Positions 23,365 through 31,395 of a stretch of DNA of 64,000 bases are shown here, in pieces; positions within the stretch are counted from its first letter, which is position 1; each line of letters begins with the position of its first letter. Location: positions 22,945 to 86,944 of the forward strand of contig CANPXV010000006.1 in assembly GCA_947586855.1 (NCBI GenBank). Reading direction: 5' to 3'. Under the pieces are notes generated by a model. The model was not told the DNA's origin. It worked only from the letters and a program-made list of their open reading frames with translations, and did no database searches. The translations under genes were made by a program, and so were the position numbers. The DNA is from an uncultured Clostridia bacterium (GTDB lineage: Bacteria; Bacillota; Clostridia; Christensenellales; CAG-314).

Positions 23365-25677
23365 ATGAAAAAGAGCAAAATCATTTTGTCGGTTGTGCTC
23401 GCTCTCGTGTTGGTTTGCACGGCGCTTGTCGCTGTTGCCTGCCACAAGCATGAGTTTGGCGGCGAGTGGTATGCAGATGCCACAAGTCACTGGCAAAAAG
23501 CCACCTGTGAGCATACCGAAGAAATCGGCAACAAGGCTCCGCACAATTTCCAAAACGGACGTTGCACGGTTTGCGGTTACACACAGGATCTGAGCACTTT
23601 GCTGCCCTATGCCGAAAACACCGTTCTGCGCATTGCCGCAGGCTACAACAACGGTGACACGGGTATCACCTTCTCGGCAAGCAAGGCAGGCTCCGGCGTC
23701 AAACTGTCCGACGGCACTACCTACAACGAAGGCGACCTGAAACCCACTTGGAAACAAATTTCCGAAGATATGAAAATCAAGTTCGAGAACAAATACTCCG
23801 GAAAGAGCGCTTCCAACGAGTACGACTATTGGGTAACGGCAGAAAACACCGCAGCTGTTGACATCATGTCCGGTACTGCCACCAAATTGCAGGAAGGCGG
23901 TGCACAAGGTTTGTTCATCAACCTTGTTGACTACCTTGACAAGATGCCCAACTTCCGTCAATATCTCCAAGACAACCCCATTGTTCGTTTGTCCGTAACG
24001 GGCAGCGTAACAGGTAGCAATGCAGGCGCAATCTATTTCAGCCCCTACTTTGACGGCGTTGACGACATCGAGCGTTTCCCGCTGGTTCGTGCCGATTTGG
24101 TGAGAACCCTTCTCGACGGAACAACGGATTATTCCGGTGCCAATCGTGCTGTTACTGTCGGCAAGTATCAACCCTACATGCCCACAACCGGCACTGTTGC
24201 GGTAGAATCTTTGACCGCTGACGGCAAAGGCACACAAACAATCACCAAAGATTACAGCAAGTACGGCAACATCATACAAAAGATGAACGCCGAAACCAAT
24301 CTTACAGGTAACAAGGCCGTTGCAATGTTCCGCGAGTACATCGACAAGACCTATGGCGACACCTATGCAAAGCGTTCTGACCTGTTCCTCGGCTATGATG
24401 CTGCTTGGGATGCTGACGAACTTGTAGCTTTGCTGCGTTGCGCCGTTGCTTCTCTGAACGACAGCACAAACGAGCATAACCCCATTTCCGGTCTGTACAG
24501 CCGTGAGACGGAAAACACTCAACGCGAAGTTGACCTGTTCCGCTTTGCCGGCAGCCTGTTTGGTGTGCGCGGTATGGAATCTCGTCAGGACTATCTGTAC
24601 TTTGACAAGGACGGCAAGCTCCATGACGCTCGTCAGGAAACAGACGCTTACGAAGCTGTTCTGCGCCTCAACGCCATGAAAGAGGAAGGTTTGGTTTCTG
24701 TTACCGGTTCCGTCAACAGCCAGGATCGTCTTGCAAGAGACGCCGGTATCGTTTCGTACGATTACAGCCAGACTCAAACAATCTACAATGACACAGAACT
24801 CAACGGCGGCAAAAACGCTGTGGATAAGAATCAAAAAGGCGAAGAGTACACCCCGATGATGGTGCCCGTAGCTCACTGGGACGACGGCACAGGCGCACAG
24901 TATTTCAGATTTACCGAGTCCTGGCGTTCCGTCAAGACCGAAGGTTGGGCAATCTCCAAGGCCGGCGTTGGCAGCGATACCAACAAGCTCAATGCGGCCC
25001 TTGCTCTCATCGACTTTGCGTTCTCTGTTCAGGGTCAAATCACCATGTCCTATGGTTCTGACGACTTCATCAAGGTCAAAAATGCAGATGCAGTTGTCAA
25101 CATCATGTCCGATATCCCCAACAAGTACGAGACATTCACCTTCAACGGAGAAGAGTGGCCTGTGATTTCCGACGGTTGCGCAACAGACCTTGCAAACCTT
25201 GCAAGCGGCAACTACACCAACTTTGCTCGTTTCTATCTTGGATCCACGTTGAACGGCTTCCCCAAGAGCCAGGCGTTCGAGTATCAATGCACTCACGAAG
25301 TAGGTAAGGCAGGCGCAGGAAAAGTTTCCGCCGCTATCGGACTTGGCACCGTCAAGCACCCCGTTCTCAGTGTAAACAGCGACAATATGTGGTATACGTC
25401 TGTTCCCACAACGTTGCCTCACACCACAACCGAGAACACCGCCATCAACAGCTACACCGAACTTGGCACAAGCAAGTGGAGCAGCTCTTCCGGCCAGAAC
25501 ATCAACGTGTTCATCGAGATCATCAAGCTCGGTTGGAGCAACACAGCTATCACAGCAACAAGTGCTCAGACGGCAGTGAACGTTGTAAAGACTGATTGGC
25601 ACGGAACGCAATACCTGACTTACAAGCAAGCCGCTTGGGACAGACTGCTTCAATTCTACAACACTCTTAGCAAATAA
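23365..25677 (+). CDS. Large extracellular solute-binding lipoprotein of the Lpl-type importer
   Basis: The 770-residue protein has a lipoprotein signal with cysteine C26 after 'LVAVA'. Immediately after the anchor is a module of about 45 residues rich in His, Trp and Cys (HKHEF..., HW.KATCEH..., C.VCG), resembling zinc-ribbon-like linkers seen in clostridial surface proteins. The rest is a bilobal binding protein of the family-1 type found beside LplBC, longer than the usual 500-550 residues. It should capture oligosaccharides at the outer face of the membrane. Codon use is visibly less GC-rich at third positions than its neighbours, as expected for a highly expressed or recently acquired gene. 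Confidence 0.88.
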   Translation: MKKSKIILSVVLALVLVCTALVAVACHKHEFGGEWYADATSHWQKATCEHTEEIGNKAPHNFQNGRCTVCGYTQDLSTLLPYAENTVLRIAAGYNNGDTGITFSASKAGSGVKLSDGTTYNEGDLKPTWKQISEDMKIKFENKYSGKSASNEYDYWVTAENTAAVDIMSGTATKLQEGGAQGLFINLVDYLDKMPNFRQYLQDNPIVRLSVTGSVTGSNAGAIYFSPYFDGVDDIERFPLVRADLVRTLLDGTTDYSGANRAVTVGKYQPYMPTTGTVAVESLTADGKGTQTITKDYSKYGNIIQKMNAETNLTGNKAVAMFREYIDKTYGDTYAKRSDLFLGYDAAWDADELVALLRCAVASLNDSTNEHNPISGLYSRETENTQREVDLFRFAGSLFGVRGMESRQDYLYFDKDGKLHDARQETDAYEAVLRLNAMKEEGLVSVTGSVNSQDRLARDAGIVSYDYSQTQTIYNDTELNGGKNAVDKNQKGEEYTPMMVPVAHWDDGTGAQYFRFTESWRSVKTEGWAISKAGVGSDTNKLNAALALIDFAFSVQGQITMSYGSDDFIKVKNADAVVNIMSDIPNKYETFTFNGEEWPVISDGCATDLANLASGNYTNFARFYLGSTLNGFPKSQAFEYQCTHEVGKAGAGKVSAAIGLGTVKHPVLSVNSDNMWYTSVPTTLPHTTTENTAINSYTELGTSKWSSSSGQNINVFIEIIKLGWSNTAITATSAQTAVNVVKTDWHGTQYLTYKQAAWDRLLQFYNTLSK

Positions 25678-25721
25678 CAAAATCGATTGCAGCAGTGCAA
25701 CAAACTGCAAACAATTTGTTC

Positions 25722-25746
25722 CTCGGGGAGGCGTCCCCTCCCCGAG
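25722..25746 (+). other. Intercistronic hairpin after the binding-protein gene
   Basis: CTCGGGGAG (25722-25730) pairs perfectly with CTCCCCGAG (25738-25746). No T-run follows. Such hairpins commonly protect binding-protein mRNA from 3' decay while allowing read-through to downstream genes. Confidence 0.6.
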
Positions 25747-25801
25747 AGGGCAAATTACAAAACAATTCCGTCACTTGTGACAGAACGGAGGACTGAAAAC
25801 T

Positions 25802-26494
25802 ATGTTTAAGTCGCAGATGAGATTTCAAAAAATCCTTTGCTTGGCATGCCTCATATTGTCGGCATTGCTGTTTGTGTACGCAATAGGATTTGTCACCCCG
25901 ATTTACGATCAGTATTTCCTCACCATGGACAGAGAACTCGGCGAAGACTATGCCCGTGTGGAGGGCGCTCAGATCTTTTGGGAGTTGGAAACGTTGACCA
26001 GCTACGAAGTGCGGGACGTTTTTGACAGCAACAATAACTGGGTGGGCACCGAAAATGTCAAGGTGCGAGAGATTGGGCTGATCGATCAGATGTTGGGCGT
26101 TGCCATTGCAGATATATGTGTAGCGATTTTGTTATTTGTTTTCAACACCCACAAGCGCAGAAAGTACTACATCGGCAATTATATCGCCACCGGGGTATAT
26201 GCAGCTTACAATGTCGCCATTGCCGCCTGGATAATCGCTCGCCTCAACTACTTTATCAAGGGCTTTGCAAAGGTCAACCTCGAACAGCTCAAAGCGTTTT
26301 GCGAAGAGCAAAACATCGCCTATCGCCCGCAAGCCACAACCAACATTTTGTATGTGGGCATTGCGCTGTGCGTTGTTTTGATGCTGGCCGCTGTGGCAGT
26401 GGTGCTCAACTTACTTTGGAAATTACAGCTTCAAAAGCGTGAAAATAAACTGTTGCAACAAAACCAAGCAGAGGAGGTGGCAGTCAATGGCTAA
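25802..26494 (+). CDS. Four-helix membrane protein of unknown function (Lpl operon)
   Basis: The 230-residue protein has helices near residues 11-33, 97-116, 125-147 and 185-207. An extracytoplasmic loop of about 60 residues lies between helices 1 and 2 (with 'YARVEGAQIFWELETLTSYEVRD', given as location only), and the C-terminal tail is charged. An ACGGAGG site precedes the ATG. I do not recognise the family. The next gene begins inside its last codons. Its topology and size resemble the two other small membrane proteins flanking the ATPase, so an accessory role in the importer is a reasonable guess. Confidence 0.7.
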   Translation: MFKSQMRFQKILCLACLILSALLFVYAIGFVTPIYDQYFLTMDRELGEDYARVEGAQIFWELETLTSYEVRDVFDSNNNWVGTENVKVREIGLIDQMLGVAIADICVAILLFVFNTHKRRKYYIGNYIATGVYAAYNVAIAAWIIARLNYFIKGFAKVNLEQLKAFCEEQNIAYRPQATTNILYVGIALCVVLMLAAVAVVLNLLWKLQLQKRENKLLQQNQAEEVAVNG

Positions 26495-27125
26495 CACATT
26501 CGAACGCACTCAGTACGAGCAGGAAGTGACAGAGGAGGCCACCGACAAGGTAGTTTCCGTCAAGGATACCGTGCAGGAGACTGTCGAGCATGCGTCGCAG
26601 TCCGACGTGGCCGAGGTGCAACGCCCGCTGATGGACAAGGACGAGGAGCGCAAAATCCGTCAGGACAGGATGCGCTTTGTCACCAACAAACTTTCCAGCG
26701 GTCTGGCGATACTTGCAATATTGCTAAACGTGTTCTACTTTGTAAGTATCTATCGCTCCAACGCCAACTTCTACTATTCCATCGACATCGGCATATCCGT
26801 GTTGCTCAATCTGCTGTTTATGCTTGCGGTGTTTCTTTGCTCCGAAGGCGTCAAAAACTACAACAAAAGCTACTCTATCGCCCTGATAGTGATTGGTGTG
26901 ATAGAGTTGGCGCGGATATTCTTTTTGCCCCTTTCGGCGCACAATGCAACGGTAACGGACGCAGCGGGCGTCACCAGCAAGATCATGTCCGACGCACAAT
27001 TTGCTCGCGTCACGATCTATCTTGCATGCGCCGCAGCATTGCTGCTTGCCTCCGGCATAATCGGCGTCATTCGCAGCGTCAAGCTTGCCGCCTACAAAAA
27101 AACTCTGGACGAAAAACCCGCATAA
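26487..27125 (+). CDS. Four-helix membrane protein of unknown function with acidic N-terminus (Lpl operon)
   Basis: ATG at 26487 with GAGGAGG upstream is chosen; the gene overlaps the previous one by 8 bases. The 212-residue protein has a cytoplasmic N-terminal region of about 55 residues that is Glu- and Val-rich and probably helical, then four membrane helices (starting near 'LAILAILLNVFYFVSIY'). No family is recognised. It lies 9 bases before an MsmX-like ATPase gene, so it is tightly coupled to the transporter. Confidence 0.7.
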   Translation: MANTFERTQYEQEVTEEATDKVVSVKDTVQETVEHASQSDVAEVQRPLMDKDEERKIRQDRMRFVTNKLSSGLAILAILLNVFYFVSIYRSNANFYYSIDIGISVLLNLLFMLAVFLCSEGVKNYNKSYSIALIVIGVIELARIFFLPLSAHNATVTDAAGVTSKIMSDAQFARVTIYLACAAALLLASGIIGVIRSVKLAAYKKTLDEKPA

Positions 27126-27134
27126 GGAGAAGTT

Positions 27135-28193
27135 ATGGCAGAACTAAGTTTACAACATCTTGACAAAATCTACGACAACAAGGTGCAAGCCGTATACGAC
27201 TTCAATCTTGACGTAAAGGACGGCGAGTTTATCGTTTTGGTTGGACCCTCCGGTTGCGGCAAATCCACAACGCTGCGCATGGTGGCAGGGTTGGAGGATA
27301 TCTCCAACGGCACCCTCATCATCGACGGCAAGGACGTGACCCGCATGCCCCCCAAAGACAGGGACATAGCGATGGTGTTCCAGAACTACGCCCTCTACGG
27401 CCACATGACCATCTACGAAAATATGGCATTCAGCCTGGTGCTGCGCAAGGAAAACAAAAACGTCATCCACCAAAAGGTGATGGCCGCAGCGGAAATTTTG
27501 GGATTGACCGAGCAGCTCAACAAAAAGCCCAAGCAACTATCCGGCGGACAGCGCCAACGTGTGGCAATGGGCCGTGCGATAGTGCGCAACCCCAAGGTGT
27601 TTTTGTTTGACGAGCCCCTTTCCAACCTGGACGCCAAGTTGAGGGGCGCAATGCGCCGAGAAATCATGTTGCTGCACAAGCGTTTGGGCGCAACCATGCT
27701 GTACGTTACGCACGACCAGACCGAGGCGCTCACCTTGGCCGACCGCATTGTGTGCATGTCCATGGGACACGTCCAGCAAATCGGCACCCCGTTGGAGCTG
27801 TACGACACCCCGGCCAACCTGTTTGTGGCCAGCTTTATCGGCCTGCCCCCGATGAATTTGTTTGATGTGGATGTGCAGCGAGATCGCTTGGTGGGCGACA
27901 GCTTTGTCTATCCCCTCAATGCCGAGCAGCAACGCCTGCTGGCGGACTACAACGGCAAAAAGATTGTGCTGGGCGTTCGTCCCGAGCACATTGTGGAGGG
28001 TGGCGAGACGGTGCTGAACGTCACCAACAACGAAAATCTCGGCCAAAACACTCTTGTTCACGGGCACATCGGCGGCAAATCCGTTGTTGCCAAGATACGG
28101 GATTGGTGCCACTACAAGTACGGCGACAAGGTGAATGTCAGTTTCAGCACTGTGCATTTCTTCGATAAAGAAACGGAAAACGCCATCAGGTAA
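27135..28193 (+). CDS. Sugar ABC transporter ATPase, MsmX/UgpC type (second of three)
   Basis: The 352-residue ATPase has Walker [10 protein letters not shown], a Q-loop '[12 protein letters not shown]', the signature 'LSGGQRQR', Walker B '[12 protein letters not shown]', an H-loop 'THDQTEAL' and a C-terminal TOBE-like region ('LGVRPEHI'). AAGGAGAAG precedes the ATG. Unlike most Lpl-type loci, where the ATPase is encoded elsewhere, here it sits in the operon between small membrane proteins, so it is probably dedicated to this importer. Confidence 0.92.
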   Translation: MAELSLQHLDKIYDNKVQAVYDFNLDVKDGEFIVLVGPSGCGKSTTLRMVAGLEDISNGTLIIDGKDVTRMPPKDRDIAMVFQNYALYGHMTIYENMAFSLVLRKENKNVIHQKVMAAAEILGLTEQLNKKPKQLSGGQRQRVAMGRAIVRNPKVFLFDEPLSNLDAKLRGAMRREIMLLHKRLGATMLYVTHDQTEALTLADRIVCMSMGHVQQIGTPLELYDTPANLFVASFIGLPPMNLFDVDVQRDRLVGDSFVYPLNAEQQRLLADYNGKKIVLGVRPEHIVEGGETVLNVTNNENLGQNTLVHGHIGGKSVVAKIRDWCHYKYGDKVNVSFSTVHFFDKETENAIR

Positions 28194-28204
28194 GGAGAGC
28201 AACT

Positions 28205-28855
28205 ATGGATAACCTCGAAACAACCGCAACGGAAGCCGTGCAAGAGACGGCCGCCCCCGTTGAAAAGAAAAAAACATCAGCCAAGGAGTTTTTTGTGAGA
28301 CTTGGCGCCGGCACCCGCGAGTTTTTCCGCAAGATAATGGTGTCGTTGAAGCGCCGTCCGCACAACGTTGCACTGTGCATGCTTCTGATAAGTTTCATCG
28401 TGTACTCGTTTGCGCTGTCCAGCATGTCCAAAACTACGGCTTTGATACAAGGCTCCGGCATGGGATTGTTTGAATTTGCCATCATGCTGTTCTCTCTGTT
28501 GTCGCTGGTGTGTTTCCTCAATGCCTTCCCCAAGAGGGCAAAGGTCAAGATCGTATTTTTGGTGCTGCTGTTTGCAATGCTTGCGCTGGTGTTGGTGTGC
28601 GACATCATGTACTTTGTCCGCATCAACGAGGCGCTCACCCGCACCAACAATCCCATCGTGCTGCCCTCGGACGGATCCCGCGACTACGTGCTAAAAGCCA
28701 AGACTATCTCGCTGGTGCACATCGTGTTGTTGGGCATTTCGATAGCGCTCACCGCAACTATCCCCCTGTACGGCAAGCTGTTCCAAAAGGTCAAAACAAG
28801 CATCGAGTTGGAGTACACCGAGGCAGAGGACGCCGTGGAGCTTGCGGAGGACTGA
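28205..28855 (+). CDS. Four-helix membrane protein of unknown function (end of Lpl operon)
   Basis: The 216-residue protein has a cytoplasmic N-terminus of about 55 residues with an amphipathic basic stretch ('EFFVRLGAGTREFFRKI'), four membrane helices, and an acidic C-terminus (EAEDAVELAED). AGGAGAG precedes the ATG. It follows the ATPase by 11 bases and is followed by a strong terminator. No family is recognised. Together with the genes at 25802 and 26487 it makes a trio of similarly sized, similarly arranged membrane proteins. Confidence 0.7.
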   Translation: MDNLETTATEAVQETAAPVEKKKTSAKEFFVRLGAGTREFFRKIMVSLKRRPHNVALCMLLISFIVYSFALSSMSKTTALIQGSGMGLFEFAIMLFSLLSLVCFLNAFPKRAKVKIVFLVLLFAMLALVLVCDIMYFVRINEALTRTNNPIVLPSDGSRDYVLKAKTISLVHIVLLGISIALTATIPLYGKLFQKVKTSIELEYTEAEDAVELAED

Positions 28856-28907
28856 TTTTCAGCCAACAATTTCAGCCGTCAAATCGGTTTTCTCCTCAAT
28901 ACAAAAT

Positions 28908-28940
28908 GCAACAGACACGTTTTTGCGTCTGTTGCTTTTT
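28908..28940 (+). terminator. Rho-independent terminator of the Lpl operon
   Basis: GCAACAGAC (28908-28916) pairs perfectly with GTCTGTTGC (28927-28935), followed by TTTTT. Confidence 0.88.
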
Positions 28941-28971
28941 GCAAAATAGAGGCTGATGGTTGCGTCGCCGC

Positions 28972-29000
28972 TTGCCAATCGCCGCAATATACTGTATAAT
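28972..29000 (+). promoter_or_regulatory. Promoter with leaderless geometry
   Basis: TTGCCA (28972-28977), a 17-base spacer and TATAAT (28995-29000). The ATG at 29007 begins 6 bases after the -10 box, where transcription should start. The AAGGA upstream of the ATG would then not be transcribed. Confidence 0.7.
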
Positions 29001-29006
29001 AAGGAT

Positions 29007-29813
29007 ATGTCAAAGAAATCCAAACAAAAGCAAAAGTTCATCTACGAAAAGGACCTGGACAACTACTACGAGCTGCACAACGACGCCGTGGATCGTCTGG
29101 TGGACGCCGACGAGGACAACGTGCCCGAAGTGGGCGAGGCCGAGCTGAAACAGTACAAATCCAGCAAATTGTCCAAGATCCCCATGTGGATACGGGCGCT
29201 GTTTATCAAATTTTGGTTCAATGGCGCAGTGTGTTTCTTCTTCCTGTGGGGATTGTCGCTGTTTTTGCAAAACGTCTGGGATCAGATATTGGTGGTGGGC
29301 TTTGCCATGGGCGTGGTTACCGACCTGTTGGTCAACAACGTGTTCCGCTTTCTCGCCGACGAGCCCAACGCCAACAACAAATGGATGATGATCCCGCAAA
29401 AGCGTTTCTGGACCATTTTTGTCAACATCATCTACGCCTATGCGGTGCTGTCGTTGGTGGTGCTTACCTATCAGGGTATCAACTTGCTGATAACGGGCGG
29501 CACTCTGGACGAATACAACTTCGGCAACTTTTTGGGAGTGGAGCCGTTTTTGTTCGGCTTGTTCTACCTGCTGTTCGATATGCTGTTCATCGGTATCAAG
29601 GACGGCATTGTCGAGGCCGTGCGCAAGGTGAAGGAGGCTCGCACCCTCAAAAAGCAGCAAACTGCCGCTGCCGAAGGCTCGCCAGATGACGCCGCTGCCG
29701 AAGCGCAAATGCCTTTTGACGAAACCGCCGAGCCTGCGCCCCCGCAAACGGTGACCATTGTGCAGCAAGTGGTGCACACCTCATCCAAAAAGAAACATAA
29801 AAAGAAAAAATAA
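29007..29813 (+). CDS. Membrane protein of unknown function with lysine-rich tail
   Basis: The 268-residue protein has charged ends and four or five membrane helices in the middle: near residues 66-85, 91-112, 130-155 and 170-190. The C-terminal 60 residues are Ala/Glu-rich and end in KKKHKKKK. The N-terminus 'SKKSKQKQKF' is also basic. No family is recognised. It has its own promoter and lies 19 bases upstream of the polygalacturonase, so it may be co-transcribed with GH28 and GH105, but a general housekeeping role is equally possible. Confidence 0.7.
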   Translation: MSKKSKQKQKFIYEKDLDNYYELHNDAVDRLVDADEDNVPEVGEAELKQYKSSKLSKIPMWIRALFIKFWFNGAVCFFFLWGLSLFLQNVWDQILVVGFAMGVVTDLLVNNVFRFLADEPNANNKWMMIPQKRFWTIFVNIIYAYAVLSLVVLTYQGINLLITGGTLDEYNFGNFLGVEPFLFGLFYLLFDMLFIGIKDGIVEAVRKVKEARTLKKQQTAAAEGSPDDAAAEAQMPFDETAEPAPPQTVTIVQQVVHTSSKKKHKKKK

Positions 29814-29832
29814 CACTCTACGGTAAAACTCT

Positions 29833-31395
29833 ATGATAAAACTTGTATTTGTCAGCTCCACAACAGCCTGCTTCGAGTGGCAAAACAGCCGCCCCTACTA
29901 CACCGAGCGCAGCTACGAGGTCATTCTGAACGGCGTGCCTCAATTTTCGGCCAACACCAATGTGTTCAGTTTGTTCAACCTCAAACCTGCCACGCAGTAT
30001 GTGGTGGAAATCAACGACACGGCGATCAAGCTGCAATTTGAGACCCCCGCCGAGACGTGCTGTCTGGACGTGGCCGACTTCGGCGCCAAGGGAGACGGCG
30101 TAACGGACGACACGCACGCCATACAAAACGCCATACACTGCCTGCCCAAGAGGGGGAGGCTGCTGTTCCGCAAGGGCACCTATCTTGTTTCGCCCATCTG
30201 CCTCAAAAGCGAAATCACATTGGAGCTGTGCGCCGACGCCACCCTTGTGGGCCGCACCGAGCGGGATAGCTATCCGCTGATTCCCGGCGAGATACGTGAT
30301 GTGGAGACGGGCGAAATGCACCAGATCGGCGCCTGGGAGGGCGAACCTACCACCATGCACCAATCGCTTGTTTTCGGAGAGCATCTGCACGACGTGTATG
30401 TGGTGGGACAAGGCTCCATCGACGGCAACGCACAAAACTCCGATTGGTGGATAGACGTTAAAAACCAGCCCTACGGTCGTCCCCGTCTGGTGTTTCTCAA
30501 CCGTTGCACCAACGTGTATTTTCACGGAATCACGGGCAAAAACAGCGCCTCGTGGCAGTTTCATCCCTATTTTTGCACCAACGTAAATTTCTACGGGGTA
30601 AGCGTGCTTGCGCCCAAGGATAGCCCCAACACCGACGCCATCGACCCCGAAAGCTGCGACAACGTGCACATTGTGGGTTGCCGCCTCAGCGTGGGCGACG
30701 ATTGTATCGGTATCAAGTCCGGCAAGATGTATCTGGGACAAAAATACAAAACGCCCGCCAATCACCACACAATACGCAACTGCTACATGCGCTACGGCCA
30801 CGGCGCCATAACGTTGGGCAGCGAAAACGCCGGCGGCGTGCAAAATCTCACCGTCAACCGCTGTATTTTTGACAGTACCGACAGGGGCCTGCGTATCAAA
30901 ACCCGCAGGGGACGGGGCAAGTACGCCGTCATCGACGGCATCACCTTCGAAAACATCTACATGAACCATGTGCTGACGCCCATTGTCATCAACATGTGGT
31001 ACAATTGCTGCGATCCCGACAGATACTCCGAGTACAACACCACCCGAGAAAAGCTGCCCGTAGACGACCGCACGCCCCACTTGGGACGTTTCCACTTCAA
31101 GGATATGGTGTGCGACAATTGTCACGTTGCCGCCTGCTACTGCGACGGCCTGCCCGAGCAGCCCATCGACGAGATTGTCATCGAAAACATCAAGTTCAAC
31201 TATTCGGTCAATGCAACTCACGGCGGCGTGCCCGCCATGCAAAACAACCCCAAGGTGCTGTGCCGTGCGGGGATGTACTTCGACAACGTATCTCGGCTGC
31301 GCATACGCAACGTGCAGCTGGACGGCGTCAAGGGCGACGCAGTTGTCAAAAACAACGTCGCCGACTACAAGGAGGAGCAATGTACGAGCAAATAG
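29833..31395 (+). CDS. Polygalacturonase, GH28 family, cytoplasmic
   Basis: GH28 enzymes hydrolyse alpha-1,4 bonds in galacturonan. The 520-residue protein has an N-terminal beta-sandwich (about 1-75, fibronectin III-like) and then a pectate-lyase-type beta-helix opening 'VADFGAKGDGVTDD'. All four active-site motifs are present: NTD (D268), GDD (D289, D290), GHG (H323) and RIK (R354-K356). There is no signal peptide, so the substrate is probably imported oligogalacturonide, and an exo-mode is likely from the sandwich-plus-helix architecture. Its last 16 bases overlap the GH105 gene. Confidence 0.95.
   Translation: MIKLVFVSSTTACFEWQNSRPYYTERSYEVILNGVPQFSANTNVFSLFNLKPATQYVVEINDTAIKLQFETPAETCCLDVADFGAKGDGVTDDTHAIQNAIHCLPKRGRLLFRKGTYLVSPICLKSEITLELCADATLVGRTERDSYPLIPGEIRDVETGEMHQIGAWEGEPTTMHQSLVFGEHLHDVYVVGQGSIDGNAQNSDWWIDVKNQPYGRPRLVFLNRCTNVYFHGITGKNSASWQFHPYFCTNVNFYGVSVLAPKDSPNTDAIDPESCDNVHIVGCRLSVGDDCIGIKSGKMYLGQKYKTPANHHTIRNCYMRYGHGAITLGSENAGGVQNLTVNRCIFDSTDRGLRIKTRRGRGKYAVIDGITFENIYMNHVLTPIVINMWYNCCDPDRYSEYNTTREKLPVDDRTPHLGRFHFKDMVCDNCHVAACYCDGLPEQPIDEIVIENIKFNYSVNATHGGVPAMQNNPKVLCRAGMYFDNVSRLRIRNVQLDGVKGDAVVKNNVADYKEEQCTSK

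Noticed and set aside
23335..25710. A 791-codon open frame on the - strand opposite the Lpl-type binding protein
   Set aside because: The + strand gene has a lipobox, ribosome site and operon context; the reverse frame has no recognisable domain.
30996..31379. Upstream extension of the GH105 frame inside the GH28 gene
   Set aside because: The extension is an out-of-frame reading of GH28 codons; the ATG at 31380 has AAGGAGG and begins the recognised domain.
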